A DNA stretch of 64,000 nt from Fictibacillus phosphorivorans (GTDB lineage Bacteria > Bacillota > Bacilli > Bacillales > Fictibacillaceae): assembly GCF_023715845.1 (NCBI RefSeq), contig NZ_JAMBOR010000001.1, positions 248,001-312,000 of the forward strand, written 5' to 3'. Under the pieces are notes generated by a model that worked only from the letters and a program-made list of their open reading frames with translations, did not search any database and was not told the DNA's origin. Each line of letters opens with the position of its first letter. Position 1 is the first letter of the stretch. Both the position numbers and the translations under genes were made by a program. Of this stretch, positions 35,070 to 44,345 are shown piece after piece.

Positions 35070-35710
35070 AACATTCATTTTGGGAACAGATAAAAAAATG
35101 GCTGCAGCTTAGTGATAAAGCAGGGAATAAACAAAAATACTTACTTGTACTGCTTCTATTGGGAATCGCTCTTATGTTTATAAGCAAAATGATCGACTCC
35201 CCTGCTAAAAATGTTTCCATGTCAACACTTTCGACTAAAAAACAATCAAATGAATCAGAAGCTGTATTCAAGGATACAAAAGGAGTTACGAGCAAGAACA
35301 TTCGATCGTATGAAGACAGATATGCGAACCAGCTGAAAGATCTGTTGGAACAGATCCAAGGGGTGGAGAGTGCTACTGTTTTTGTAGAGCTTGATACTAC
35401 GGAGAGAAAAGAAATTGCAAGAGACGACAGTGTTCAAAGACAAACAACATCAGAGAACGATAAAAGTGGAGGTAAAAGAACGATTGAAGATCAAAAGACA
35501 GAAGAAAAGGTCGTGATCGTTCAAAACGATGGACGAGAGGAACCTATAGTCATTACCACTGAAAAGCCTAAAATAAGGGGTATTGCAGTAGTTGCTCAAG
35601 GAGCAGAGAATCTGCAAACAAAAGCAATGATCATCGATGTGATAACAAAAGTATTTGATATCGGCAGCCACAATGTATCTGTGGTTCCCAAAAAATACGA
35701 GGGGGATTAA
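35066..35710 (+). CDS. spoIIIAG: Stage III sporulation protein SpoIIIAG
   Basis: A 214-residue single-pass protein: membrane helix at about residues 27-43, a linker and a ring-building domain (residues 90-214) with a charged insertion rich in Ser, Asp and Lys. In B. subtilis SpoIIIAG forms a large 30-fold ring in the intermembrane space. ATG overlaps the spoIIIAF stop, with GGGGGAGAGGAG just before it. Confidence 0.92.
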   Translation: MKHSFWEQIKKWLQLSDKAGNKQKYLLVLLLLGIALMFISKMIDSPAKNVSMSTLSTKKQSNESEAVFKDTKGVTSKNIRSYEDRYANQLKDLLEQIQGVESATVFVELDTTERKEIARDDSVQRQTTSENDKSGGKRTIEDQKTEEKVVIVQNDGREEPIVITTEKPKIRGIAVVAQGAENLQTKAMIIDVITKVFDIGSHNVSVVPKKYEGD

Positions 35711-35711
35711 A

Positions 35712-36224
35712 ATGTTACTAAAAAAACAAACAGTTTGGCTTTTAACAATGCTTAGTCTGATTATTGTCTTGTCTGTCTATTACATTACAGCACCAGGCGG
35801 GACAGATGATCTCGCTTACTTGGAGGCAGGTAAAAAATCTGGGAAGGATGCCACCGTTTCTGGAGTTGCCAACGATGACATGTTCACAGCTCTTCGCTTA
35901 GAGCGTGATGAAGTTCGTGACGAGATGAGTGCTGATTATGTAGCTGTAGCAGGATCAGAAGATGCGTCTGCGGAAGTACAAGCAGAAGCATGGGCAAAAA
36001 TGACTGAACTTCAATCTCTGACAATGAAGGAAGCTACCCTTGAAACCTTAATCAAATCAATGGGCTTTAAAGATGCGCTTGTCAGCACAATGAATAATGA
36101 GATCAAGGTCATTGTAAAAGCAGATAAATTATCCAAAAAAGACGTTGTAGAGATTATGAATTTAGCAAACGAACATCTGGGTAAAAGCAAGACTGTAGCC
36201 GTTGAATATCATGCAGCAAAGTAA
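35712..36224 (+). CDS. spoIIIAH: Stage III sporulation protein SpoIIIAH
   Basis: A 170-residue protein with one membrane helix (residues 8-25) and a YscJ/FliF-like ring domain that docks with forespore SpoIIQ across the septal space. ATG at 35712 (MLLKKQTVWLLTM) is chosen since GGGGGAT directly precedes it; the frame opens earlier inside spoIIIAG. It closes the operon and ends on a strong terminator. Confidence 0.92.
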   Translation: MLLKKQTVWLLTMLSLIIVLSVYYITAPGGTDDLAYLEAGKKSGKDATVSGVANDDMFTALRLERDEVRDEMSADYVAVAGSEDASAEVQAEAWAKMTELQSLTMKEATLETLIKSMGFKDALVSTMNNEIKVIVKADKLSKKDVVEIMNLANEHLGKSKTVAVEYHAAK

Positions 36225-36228
36225 AGGG

Positions 36229-36256
36229 AAGCCGGAGTGACTCCGGCTTTTTTTAT
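36229..36256 (+). terminator. Terminator of the spoIIIA operon
   Basis: AAGCCGGAG, loop TGA, CTCCGGCTT, T7. Confidence 0.88.
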
Positions 36257-36317
36257 TTATGAGAATTCGTGGTATATTTTGACTACACTAAGAAAGTGGA
36301 GCAGGGGTGTGTTGATT

Positions 36318-36478
36318 ATGTCTATACTGAGTAGTTTCATAGGAGTATTGTTTTTTCTTTTTTTCTCATCATGTTTGAATGGAAGATGATTAAAAGGGGA
36401 AGAGTCTTTTCAATAAAGCCTATATACTATAGTGGTTCAAGTCATAATTATGACAACTCTCATTTACTTTACGAGTAA
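36318..36478 (+). pseudogene. Small single-pass membrane peptide gene, apparently frameshifted
   Basis: From ATG 36318 (GCAGGGGTG upstream) a 23-codon frame encodes MSILSSFIGVLFFLFF and then leaves the hydrophobic pattern, stopping at 36389. In the -1 frame, from the T7 run at 36358-36364, the helix continues as LIMFEW, followed by a basic stretch KMIKRGRVFS and a polar tail ending HLLYE at 36478. Joined, this would be a 53-residue protein with one membrane helix and a positive cytosolic side. Either a one-base loss disabled it, or it is read by a -1 slip. No family is recognised. The rest of the gap (36479-36590) shows nothing. Confidence 0.4.
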
Positions 36479-36596
36479 ATTTTACGGATAATCAACCCTT
36501 CCATAACTCTGATACATAAAAACTTCTATTTTCAAAGTTTGTATTCGTTATTTAAAGGCAAAAATAGAATAATCAATCATTCATAACGGTAATCGC

Positions 36597-36625
36597 TTAC
36601 AATCTATTGAGGATTCGTGTACTAT
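36597..36625 (+). promoter_or_regulatory. Sigma-A promoter of accBC
   Basis: TTACAA, 17 bases, TACTAT, about 130 bases before accB. The long leader between the promoter and the gene (36632-36760) shows no recognisable riboswitch. Confidence 0.55.
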
Positions 36626-36760
36626 TAGATTGTACATGAAACTAATGTATCCATAAAAAAAGAAATGTGGTATATTACTTTTGTTAAGACCTAGTCACAA
36701 TAGAAGGTGCTAAATAACCAAAATAAACCTGGATAGGATTGTTTAAAGGAGTCGAGATTT

Positions 36761-37264
36761 ATGCTAAAAATACAAGAGATCCGAGAACTAATTAAACTTA
36801 TCGACAAATCAAGTATTAATGAATTCAAATATGAAAATGACGGTTCAAAAATCGTTCTTAAGAAGAATGAGGCAGCAACTGTTACATACCGAACAGAAGA
36901 AGCACCGGTTCAACCTGTTGTAACTCAAGCACCACCTGCACGTGAGTCAGCTCCTGCTGCAGAACCTGTAAAGGATAGCCCGGAAGTTCAGCAAGAGCCA
37001 AAGGCTGAGGAAGATGATTCAAATTTACATAAAGTAGTGTCACCGATGGTGGGTACTTTTTATGCGGCATCATCTCCTGAAGATCCTCCTTTTGTAAAGC
37101 CTGGTGACAAAGTATCTAAAGACAGCGTCGTTTGTATCATCGAAGCGATGAAATTGTTTAATGAAATCGAGGCTGAAGTAAATGGTGAAATTGTAAAAGT
37201 ATTGGTGGAGAACGGACAACTAGTAGAATATGGACAACCTCTGTTCCTCGTGAAAGCAGAATAG
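36761..37264 (+). CDS. accB: Biotin carboxyl carrier protein of acetyl-CoA carboxylase
   Basis: BCCP, 167 residues, carries CO2 on biotin between the carboxylase and transferase parts of acetyl-CoA carboxylase, the first step of fatty acid synthesis. The C-terminal biotinyl domain has the biotinylated lysine in [10 protein letters not shown] near residue 132 and the thumb-less PMVGTFY segment. A Pro/Ala/Glu-rich linker (residues 45-88) joins it to the N-terminal segment. AAAGGAGTCG precedes the ATG. It forms an operon with accC. Confidence 0.95.
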   Translation: MLKIQEIRELIKLIDKSSINEFKYENDGSKIVLKKNEAATVTYRTEEAPVQPVVTQAPPARESAPAAEPVKDSPEVQQEPKAEEDDSNLHKVVSPMVGTFYAASSPEDPPFVKPGDKVSKDSVVCIIEAMKLFNEIEAEVNGEIVKVLVENGQLVEYGQPLFLVKAE

Positions 37265-37276
37265 GAGGGTATGTTT

Positions 37277-38635
37277 ATGATTAATAAGCTATTAGTAGCA
37301 AACCGTGGTGAAATTGCAGTACGGATTATTCGAGCATGCAAAGAACTAGGTGTTGAAACGGTAGCCGTTTATTCAGAAGCTGACAAAGATGCACTGCATG
37401 TTCGTTTAGCAGATGAAGCTTATTGTATTGGACCAACTGCTTCAAAAGACAGTTATTTGAATTTCACCAATATTATGAGTGTCGCTACATTGACAGGTTC
37501 AGATGCGATCCATCCAGGCTATGGATTTTTAGCTGAGAACGCTGATTTTGCAGAACTTTGCAGAGAATGTAACGTAACCTTCGTAGGTCCTAGTGCTGAA
37601 GCGATCAACAAGATGGGAATTAAGGATGTTGCCAGAGCTACAATGGCAGATGCAGGGGTGCCGATCGTTCCCGGTTCTGAAGGAATTATCCAGGATAAAG
37701 AAGAAGCTGTTGAACTCAGTAATAAAATTGGCTATCCTGTCATTATTAAAGCAACTGCCGGCGGTGGAGGAAAAGGTATCCGTGTTGCAAGAAATGAAGC
37801 TGAACTGCTGAAGGGTATAGCGATCACTCAGCAAGAAGCGGCTACCGCTTTCGGAAATCCTGGCGTCTATATCGAAAAATACATCGAAGATTTCCGTCAT
37901 GTGGAAATCCAAGTCCTTGCAGATAATTATGGACATGTCATTCATCTAGGTGAAAGAGACTGTAGTATTCAAAGACGTTTACAGAAGCTTTTAGAGGAAA
38001 CACCATCTCCTGCGATTAGTCCGGAAAAGCGTAAAGAAATGGGTGAAGCAGCTGTTAAAGCAGCGGAAGCTGTTCAATATTCTGGTGCAGGAACTGTGGA
38101 ATTTATTTTTGATCATAATACTGGTGAGTTTTATTTCATGGAAATGAACACACGTATTCAAGTTGAGCATCCTGTAACGGAAATGGTAACTGGGATCGAC
38201 CTTATAAAAGAACAAATCAAAGTAGCTTCTGGGGAAAAGTTACGATATACACAGGATGATGTTGAATTTAACGGTTGGTCGATCGAATGCCGTATTAATG
38301 CTGAAAATCCAGAAAAGAATTTTATGCCGTCTGCTGGAAAGATTGACATGTATCTGCCTCCAGGAGGACTAGGTGTCCGTGTTGACTCAGCCGTCTATCC
38401 TGGCTACACAATACCGCCATACTATGACTCTATGATCGCTAAAGTAATCACTTACGGAAATACGAGACAAGAAGCGATCAATCGTATGAAGCGGGCATTA
38501 AGTGAATTCGTTATTGAAGGCGTACACACGACCATTCCGTTCCATCTTCGTCTTTTAAACCATGAAACATTTGTGAATGGCGATTTTAATACTAAGTTTT
38601 TAGAAAACCATGACTTAACATCAAAAAGTGAATAA
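37277..38635 (+). CDS. accC: Biotin carboxylase subunit of acetyl-CoA carboxylase
   Basis: An ATP-grasp enzyme of 452 residues that carboxylates biotin on BCCP with bicarbonate and ATP. The ATP lid [13 protein letters not shown] near residue 159, the catalytic [14 protein letters not shown] near residue 287 and the N-terminal [17 protein letters not shown] are intact. ATG at 37277 is eight bases after GGAGGG; the ATG at 37271 is too close. Follows accB by 12 bases. Confidence 0.95.
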   Translation: MINKLLVANRGEIAVRIIRACKELGVETVAVYSEADKDALHVRLADEAYCIGPTASKDSYLNFTNIMSVATLTGSDAIHPGYGFLAENADFAELCRECNVTFVGPSAEAINKMGIKDVARATMADAGVPIVPGSEGIIQDKEEAVELSNKIGYPVIIKATAGGGGKGIRVARNEAELLKGIAITQQEAATAFGNPGVYIEKYIEDFRHVEIQVLADNYGHVIHLGERDCSIQRRLQKLLEETPSPAISPEKRKEMGEAAVKAAEAVQYSGAGTVEFIFDHNTGEFYFMEMNTRIQVEHPVTEMVTGIDLIKEQIKVASGEKLRYTQDDVEFNGWSIECRINAENPEKNFMPSAGKIDMYLPPGGLGVRVDSAVYPGYTIPPYYDSMIAKVITYGNTRQEAINRMKRALSEFVIEGVHTTIPFHLRLLNHETFVNGDFNTKFLENHDLTSKSE

Positions 38636-38652
38636 CAATGGAGGTGCAAAAA

Positions 38653-39057
38653 ATGAATGAACTTTCGTTTGAGATGGAGAGCTATTCATCAGAGTTAGGA
38701 AAAGTTGAAATCTCACCTGAAGTAATTGAAGTTATTGCAAGTATTGCAGCTTCAGATGTTGATGGTGTGGCTTCAATGAGAGGAAGCTTTGCAAGTGGAG
38801 TCGTTGAACGGCTCGGTAAAAAAACGCACGGTAAGGGCGTTAAAGTTGAGCTTTCAGAAGCAGGTATTTCGATTGATATTTATGTATCTATGAAATATGG
38901 AGTTTCGATTCCAGACGTAGCTCAAAAAATTCAAGATCATGTTAGACAAGCGTTGTTGGACATGACTGCTCTTGAAGCAACAGACATCAATGTTTTTGTT
39001 GTAGGCGTTCAATTTGACTCCAAAGAAAAACCGTATGAAGCACCTGAAGTAGATTGA
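38653..39057 (+). CDS. yqhY: Asp23/Gls24 family protein YqhY
   Basis: A 134-residue Asp23/Gls24 family protein with the family core GKVEISPEVIEVIASIAAS and DVDGVASMRG. In B. subtilis YqhY is conserved next to accBC, and its loss selects for mutations in acetyl-CoA carboxylase genes, so it is linked to the control of malonyl-CoA formation. ATG at 38653 follows GGAGGTG. Same operon as accBC; ends on a terminator. Confidence 0.9.
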   Translation: MNELSFEMESYSSELGKVEISPEVIEVIASIAASDVDGVASMRGSFASGVVERLGKKTHGKGVKVELSEAGISIDIYVSMKYGVSIPDVAQKIQDHVRQALLDMTALEATDINVFVVGVQFDSKEKPYEAPEVD

Positions 39058-39063
39058 AACAGA

Positions 39064-39097
39064 AATCAAAGGGGGATTCCCCCTTTGATTTTTTTCT
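39064..39097 (+). terminator. Terminator of accBC-yqhY
   Basis: AATCAAAGGGGG, loop ATT, CCCCCTTTGATT, then T tract: a perfect 12-bp stem. Confidence 0.9.
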
Positions 39098-39201
39098 TTC
39101 TTGGCCATTGTTCCAATAGACTCTTTTAACTATTTAAAAGGCAGTCTCTTAAATGCAAAAAAACTGAATGTTTTGAAGGGTTTTAGTATTAAATGTTCGG
39201 A

Positions 39202-39231
39202 TTGTAACCCCTCCTATGAATATGTTATTAT
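39202..39231 (+). promoter_or_regulatory. Promoter of nusB operon
   Basis: TTGTAA, 18 bases, TATTAT, about 40 bases before the nusB ATG. Spacing is one above the optimum. Confidence 0.5.
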
Positions 39232-39272
39232 GCTAGGTAGAAATTGTTCGCATATAGAAAGGAAGTCGAATT

Positions 39273-39668
39273 ATGAAACGTAGACTTGCTCGAGAAAAAG
39301 CCTTTCAATCACTTTTTCAAATTGAAGTGAGTGACACAGGTGTTGAAGAAGCAATGGAGCACGTATTAGAAGGAGAACCATCAGATGATTTTCTTGATGA
39401 AATCGTGTATGGAACTGTAAAAAATAAAGCAGACATCGAGAAATTTTTAACTCCTTATCTAGAAAAATGGAGCTTTTCAAGACTTGCTAATGTAGAACGT
39501 GTTGTTCTGCAGATGGCTGCTTATGAATGGCTGTATATGGATGAAGTCCCTAAGAACGTTACGCTGAATGAGGCGATAGAAACAGCGAAAATTTTCGGCG
39601 GAGAAGAAGCAGGACGCTTTGTTAATGGTGTATTAGGTAAGATCATTTCAGATATCCAGAAAAAATAA
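39273..39668 (+). CDS. nusB: Transcription antitermination factor NusB
   Basis: A 131-residue all-helical protein that binds boxA RNA with NusE (S10) to prevent termination in rRNA operons. The N-terminal RRLAREKAFQSLFQIEVS and the C-terminal ETAKIFGGEEAGRFVNGVLGKI are the typical family ends. AAAGGAAG precedes its ATG. It leads a group with folD, xseA, xseB and ispA. Confidence 0.93.
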   Translation: MKRRLAREKAFQSLFQIEVSDTGVEEAMEHVLEGEPSDDFLDEIVYGTVKNKADIEKFLTPYLEKWSFSRLANVERVVLQMAAYEWLYMDEVPKNVTLNEAIETAKIFGGEEAGRFVNGVLGKIISDIQKK

Positions 39669-39691
39669 ATCATTTTTGAGGGGGAACTAGA

Positions 39692-40555
39692 ATGACTGTA
39701 CTAGATGGAAAGCAAATTGCAAAAGAGATAAGAGAACAGCTGGCTAGGGAAATTCAAGAGCTTAAGCTAGAAGGTAATGTACCTGGGCTGGCTGTTATTC
39801 TAGTAGGTGACCACCCTGCTTCACGCTCATATGTTCTTGCAAAAGAGAGAACATGTAAAGAGTTAGGGATGCACTCCGTGTTGACCGAATTGCCTGAGTC
39901 TATTTCCGAAACTGATTTATTAGACTGCATTCAATCCTTTAATCAAGATGAACAAATCGATGGAATTCTTGTTCAGCTCCCCTTACCCTCACATATAAGT
40001 GAATCAAAAGTTATTGAGACAATCCTGCCTGAAAAAGATGTTGATGGCTTCCACCCTATAAATATAGGTAGAATGCATGCTGGAGATGAGCATGCCTTTA
40101 TTCCATGTACGCCTCTTGGAATAGTAGAAATGGTTAAACAAACAGGTGAAGAGATTGCGGGCAAGCATGTGGTTGTGGTTGGTAGAAGCAACCTAGTTGG
40201 GAAACCTGCTGGACAGCTGTTCTTGCAAGAGAATGCAACGGTAACGTTTTGTCATTCCAGAACAAAAGATCTGGCAGCACAAACACAGCAAGCCGACATT
40301 TTAATTGCCGCAGTAGGAAAACCGAACATTATCACCGAAGATATGGTTAAACCAGGTGCTGTGGTTATTGATGTTGGGGTAAATCGTCTTGAGAACGGTA
40401 AATTATGCGGAGATGTTGATTTTGATGCGATCAAGGAAAAAGCAAAGCATATTACTCCTGTTCCAGGCGGAGTAGGTCCTATGACGATTACGATGCTTAT
40501 GAATAACACTGTGCTTGCATCAAAATGGAGAAAGAAGACAAAGGAAGTTCACTAA
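39692..40555 (+). CDS. folD: Methylenetetrahydrofolate dehydrogenase / methenyltetrahydrofolate cyclohydrolase
   Basis: Bifunctional 287-residue enzyme converting 5,10-methylene-THF to 10-formyl-THF with NADP+. The catalytic Y-x3-K is in [11 protein letters not shown] near residue 49, the Rossmann motif is [15 protein letters not shown], and [13 protein letters not shown] is near the C-terminus. It uses the one-carbon unit that the glycine cleavage system in this window also supplies. GAGGGGG precedes the ATG. The stop overlaps the xseA start. Confidence 0.95.
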   Translation: MTVLDGKQIAKEIREQLAREIQELKLEGNVPGLAVILVGDHPASRSYVLAKERTCKELGMHSVLTELPESISETDLLDCIQSFNQDEQIDGILVQLPLPSHISESKVIETILPEKDVDGFHPINIGRMHAGDEHAFIPCTPLGIVEMVKQTGEEIAGKHVVVVGRSNLVGKPAGQLFLQENATVTFCHSRTKDLAAQTQQADILIAAVGKPNIITEDMVKPGAVVIDVGVNRLENGKLCGDVDFDAIKEKAKHITPVPGGVGPMTITMLMNNTVLASKWRKKTKEVH

Positions 40556-41901
40556 TGCAAAACGCGCGATATGTACCTATATCTGCTGTGACGCGATATA
40601 TTAAGCGATTATTTGAAAATGACGGCAACCTTCAGGACGTATGGGTTAAAGGTGAGCTGTCTAATGTAAAGATGCATAGCAGAGGCCACCTGTATTTTAC
40701 TTTAAAAGACGCAAATAGCAGAGTAAGTGCGGTTATGTTCGCAGGAAACAACAAATATTTAAACTTCAAGCCGGAAGAAGGCATGAATGTTTTGATTCAA
40801 GGTTCGTTTTCGGTTTATGAACCACAAGGACAATATCAGCTTTATGTACGAACGATGCAGCAAGACGGTGTTGGAAATCTCTTTTTAGCCTATGAATCAT
40901 TAAAGAATAAGCTTGAACAAGAGGGGCTTTTTGATCCTTCACGTAAACAGGGATTGCCTAAATTCCCAAGACGGATAGGTGTTATCACATCACCCACAGG
41001 AGCTGCGGTAAGGGATATCATTACTACGATAAAACGCCGCTTTCCACTATCGATTGTTACGCTTTTTCCTGTACTGGTCCAAGGTCCTGGTGCTGCTCCG
41101 TCCATTGTTCGTGCGATCGAACAAGCAAACGCAATACATGAAGCCGACGTGTTGATTGTAGGCCGGGGCGGAGGTTCCATCGAAGAGTTATGGGCATTTA
41201 ACGAGGAGATTGTTGCACGAGCCATTTCTTCATCAAGAATTCCGGTTATTTCTGCAGTGGGGCACGAGACAGACTATACGATTGCAGATTTTGTAGCGGA
41301 TTTACGAGCGCCTACACCAACAGCAGCGGCAGAGTTAGCTGTACCGCATTTGGATGAACTTGGAGACAGGCTGCATCAAAGAAATGTAAGGCTGAAACGA
41401 GTGATGAAAGAATATTTAGCTGGACAACAGCAACATTTAAACCGACTTCAGAAATCATATGCTTTTAAATATCCAACTCAACTCGTGAAGCAAAAGGAAC
41501 AGGAACTGGACAGACATATTGATAAACTGAAAAGAACGGCAGAAATCTTCCTTGGAGAGCACCAGAGAGAGTTAACTCAACTGCAGCGTCAGCTTGGACT
41601 GTTTTCACCAGCTGATCAGCTTCAAAAGGCGAATGAAAAAGTGAATGTGCTTCATAAGAATTTAGTTAAAGAAACAAACAGGCATATTAGACAGTACCAA
41701 ATGAATTTTTCCAATAAGATTTCAAGGCTGACTGCACTTAATCCATTAGCTATAATGGATAGGGGATACAGTCTTACTTATAAAAAAGGAAAAAAAGAAC
41801 TCGTCAAGTCCGTAGAACAAGTTCATTCGGGTGATTCCTTAACGATAAAACTTAAAGACGGACAGATTGATTGTCACGTCACTGGAACGGAGGTTCTATA
41901 A
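40555..41901 (+). CDS. xseA: Exodeoxyribonuclease VII large subunit
   Basis: A 448-residue nuclease subunit that with XseB digests single-stranded DNA. It has an N-terminal OB fold (VWVKGELSNVKMHSRGHLYF), the catalytic domain with GVITSPTGAAVRDI, VGRGGGSIEELWAFN and VGHETDYTIADFVAD, and a long C-terminal coiled coil. ATG at 40555 overlaps the folD stop (TAATG); an ATG at 40525 lies inside folD and is rejected. Confidence 0.95.
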   Translation: MQNARYVPISAVTRYIKRLFENDGNLQDVWVKGELSNVKMHSRGHLYFTLKDANSRVSAVMFAGNNKYLNFKPEEGMNVLIQGSFSVYEPQGQYQLYVRTMQQDGVGNLFLAYESLKNKLEQEGLFDPSRKQGLPKFPRRIGVITSPTGAAVRDIITTIKRRFPLSIVTLFPVLVQGPGAAPSIVRAIEQANAIHEADVLIVGRGGGSIEELWAFNEEIVARAISSSRIPVISAVGHETDYTIADFVADLRAPTPTAAAELAVPHLDELGDRLHQRNVRLKRVMKEYLAGQQQHLNRLQKSYAFKYPTQLVKQKEQELDRHIDKLKRTAEIFLGEHQRELTQLQRQLGLFSPADQLQKANEKVNVLHKNLVKETNRHIRQYQMNFSNKISRLTALNPLAIMDRGYSLTYKKGKKELVKSVEQVHSGDSLTIKLKDGQIDCHVTGTEVL

Positions 41902-41903
41902 TC

Positions 41904-42146
41904 ATGGCTGAAAAAGCAGAAAAGAAAATCACATTTGAAGATGCGATGCTACAGCTTGAAGAAATTGTTGAGAAGCTTGAACAAGGTGATGTTCCATTAG
42001 AAGAAAGTATTGATCTTTATCAGCAGGGAATGAAGCTTTCCAAGGTATGTCATACAAAGCTTAAAAATGTAGAAAGAAAAATGGATACAATCATGCATGA
42101 AGATGGGAAAGAAGAACCATTAGTGATTCAGGAGGAAAATCATTGA
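41904..42146 (+). CDS. xseB: Exodeoxyribonuclease VII small subunit
   Basis: An 80-residue helical-hairpin protein with the family pattern FEDAMLQLEEIVEKLEQGDVPLEESI. Several copies wrap the coiled coil of XseA. ATG at 41904 follows GGAGG in the end of xseA; the longer open frame from 41871 lies in xseA. It overlaps ispA by four bases. Confidence 0.93.
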   Translation: MAEKAEKKITFEDAMLQLEEIVEKLEQGDVPLEESIDLYQQGMKLSKVCHTKLKNVERKMDTIMHEDGKEEPLVIQEENH

Positions 42147-43024
42147 TCGATTTTGAACAATATCTTCAAGATAAGAAACAATTAGTAGAAGATAGAATGA
42201 TTGATTATCTGAATGGGCTCAATGCACCAGCTACTTTAAAAGAATCTATGCTGTATTCCATTTCGGCAGGAGGAAAACGACTCCGTCCCATTTTAGCTCT
42301 TGCTGTCATGGAATGTTTTGAAAAAGATCCTGAGTTTGTTGTAGATGCTGCTTGTGCGATTGAGTTTGTACATACGTATTCTCTTATACATGATGACCTC
42401 CCATCGATGGATAATGATGATTATCGAAGAGGAAAGCTTACATCTCATAAAGTGTTTGGTGAGGCACAGGCGATATTAGCTGGAGATGCCTTATTAACGG
42501 AAAGTTTTTCTTTGGTCACAGACAATGTATTCCTGGGTGCAGATCAAAAGGTCAAGCTGCTTTCTGTTCTTTCTCGTGCAGCGGGTGCAGAAGGGATGGT
42601 GGGTGGCCAGGTAGAAGATCTTGAAGGAGAAAATAAAGAGTTAACGCTAAAAGATCTTGAGAGTATTCATGAAAAGAAAACGGGGAAAATGCTAGAGTGC
42701 TCTGTATTAACTGGTGGAATTGCAGCGGATGCGACTGAAGGAGAGCTTCTCGCTTTACAGTTTTACGCGAGACATATCGGAATCGCTTTTCAAATCCAGG
42801 ATGATATTTTGGATATCACGGGTAATCAAGTTGATCTTGGTAAGCCGATCGGTAGTGATGAAGCTAACTTAAAGACGACATACCCGAAGTTGCTAGGCCT
42901 TGAAGGCGCACGAAAAGAAATGGAAAATCATGTTCAAACTTCATTGGAACATTTAGGGAAAATCAACAGAAATACAGGCATATTAGCATCCATTGCAGAC
43001 TACATTATAAAAAGAAATCACTAA
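42143..43024 (+). CDS. ispA: (2E,6E)-Farnesyl diphosphate synthase
   Basis: A 293-residue trans-prenyltransferase that condenses isopentenyl diphosphate with dimethylallyl and geranyl diphosphate, giving farnesyl diphosphate for undecaprenol and quinone synthesis. The first Asp-rich motif DDLPSMDNDD and the second DDILD near residue 225 are intact. The start is TTG at 42143, overlapping the xseB stop, with CAGGAGG upstream. Genomic link to dxs, separated by the OLE RNA and oapA, puts two steps of isoprenoid synthesis together. Confidence 0.95.
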   Translation: MIDFEQYLQDKKQLVEDRMIDYLNGLNAPATLKESMLYSISAGGKRLRPILALAVMECFEKDPEFVVDAACAIEFVHTYSLIHDDLPSMDNDDYRRGKLTSHKVFGEAQAILAGDALLTESFSLVTDNVFLGADQKVKLLSVLSRAAGAEGMVGGQVEDLEGENKELTLKDLESIHEKKTGKMLECSVLTGGIAADATEGELLALQFYARHIGIAFQIQDDILDITGNQVDLGKPIGSDEANLKTTYPKLLGLEGARKEMENHVQTSLEHLGKINRNTGILASIADYIIKRNH

Positions 43025-43028
43025 GAGA

Positions 43029-43057
43029 TTGTTGATAAAATGGAAGTATGATATGAT
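43029..43057 (+). promoter_or_regulatory. Promoter-like element ahead of OLE RNA
   Basis: TTGTTG, 17 bases, TATGAT, placed so that transcription would start close to 43064-43070, the start of the RNA closing stem. It begins five bases after the ispA stop codon. The -35 match is moderate, and the RNA could also be cut from a longer operon transcript. Confidence 0.5.
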
Positions 43058-43067
43058 ATTATTTGCT

Positions 43068-43692
43068 TTGGAGTGGTGCAGTATTCTAGTCAGCCCCCCG
43101 TTCCTGAAGGCGGGCCTAAAAATCCGCCAAAGGGCACATCGATGAAGTTCCTTGTGTTGGCTTGAGGCGCCCAGCCTTGGGTTAATGCTGGGAGTTAAGG
43201 TTGAAGGGCGATCCACAATGGCATGTGGGCGATGACCCTTCTTCCGCGGAGGCCCCCATATTTGCGGTTCGTGTTCAAAAGACCTTACTGTGAAATGGGG
43301 TTTGAACCTGCCTTGCCGCTTTTCTTGATTTTCAGGAAAAGTAAAGGCGAGCAGCGTAGCCTGCCTTGAGTGGTGTTAGAGGGGATTATGGCGTGAAAAG
43401 TCATTAATCGGTTGGCCGCTGATTTTGAACTTTATGCCGTATGAAATCTACTCTGCAAAAGAGGCTAGGGAATGTGCTAAGGGCTGTTGAGGAAAACTCC
43501 TAGACTGTTCTGCTATTTCGGACACCTGTTAAGGATTATAGTGCGGACTAAGTGGTAATCTAGTCTAACGCTTGGCGACAACGTTAAGGAGAGAGTAAAG
43601 GGAAACCGCGAATATGGCGACATTTCGTACTCTTCTGGGAAAACCTACTGGACCTAAGCCGCAGTCTTTACTTAATAAGGTGACCACTCCTT
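43068..43692 (+). ncRNA. OLE RNA (ornate, large, extremophilic)
   Basis: About 620 noncoding bases fill the gap between ispA and the gene for OapA. GGAGTGGT (43070-43077) pairs perfectly with ACCACTCC (43683-43690), closing the whole element. Inside are many GC-rich local hairpins and purine-rich joints, such as GGCGGGCC...CCGCC near the 5' end and GGCGAC...AGGAGAGAGTAAAGGG near the 3' end, and all frames are interrupted. Location between ispA and dxs with oapA directly downstream is the defining context of OLE RNA, one of the largest structured bacterial noncoding RNAs, found at the membrane and linked to ethanol, cold and magnesium tolerance. Confidence 0.9.
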
Positions 43693-43728
43693 GTTACATA
43701 AAGTTACCAAAAAAAGAAGGAGTTATGC

Positions 43729-44325
43729 ATGAAGCATTCCTTTTCTAAAACACTAAAATGGAGTACAAGTATTGCCGTTATCACTCTGGTGTTAGCGGCT
43801 ATTTTTACAGTTGTTTCTTCTGCCCTTCTGAATGGTGTTTCGTGGGGCATCGGGATGGGAATCGTTTTTTTAATCGTATTAACGGGGGTTATTTTTGACA
43901 TTGTCGGAGTAGCATCCACTGCAGCTCAAGAAGTTCCGTTTCATGCGATGGCTTCAGAACGAGTACCTGGAGCAAGGCATGCCATCTTGATAACCAGAAA
44001 CGCTGACCGTGTAGCGAACTTTTGTAATGATGTAATTGGAGATATTTCTGGTATAGTTAGTGGTACAGCATCTGCTGCTGTAGTAGTAGAACTCACACTA
44101 TCAATAGGTCAGCAAAATTCTTCAAAGCTAGAGTATTTGATAACGATCATTTTCACAAGTATCGTTGCTGCACTTACAGTAGGCGGGAAAGCATTAGGAA
44201 AATCTTATGCGATCAACCACTCAACCTTTATTATTTTTCAGGTTGGGCGTTTATTATATTTTATAGAGGAAAAATTAAGAATTAAACTGCTATCGCCTGC
44301 TAAGAAAGAGAAAAAAAGGCGTTAA
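43729..44325 (+). CDS. oapA: OLE-associated membrane protein OapA
   Basis: A 198-residue membrane protein with about four hydrophobic segments (residues 12-33, 40-62, 110-125 and 133-155), a conserved polar stretch [22 protein letters not shown] near residue 93 and a very basic tail ([10 protein letters not shown]). OapA is known to bind OLE RNA and bring it to the cell membrane; the central region resembles DUF21-type transmembrane domains of magnesium exporters. ATG at 43729 follows AAGGAG by six bases. It lies 37 bases after the RNA closing stem and just ahead of dxs. Confidence 0.88.
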   Translation: MKHSFSKTLKWSTSIAVITLVLAAIFTVVSSALLNGVSWGIGMGIVFLIVLTGVIFDIVGVASTAAQEVPFHAMASERVPGARHAILITRNADRVANFCNDVIGDISGIVSGTASAAVVVELTLSIGQQNSSKLEYLITIIFTSIVAALTVGGKALGKSYAINHSTFIIFQVGRLLYFIEEKLRIKLLSPAKKEKKRR

Positions 44326-44345
44326 TGGAAAGAGAGGCATATTCC

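Noticed and set aside
43025-43728. Protein-coding genes in the ispA-oapA gap
   Set aside because: Only short shadow frames on the minus strand; base composition and pairing fit a structured RNA instead.
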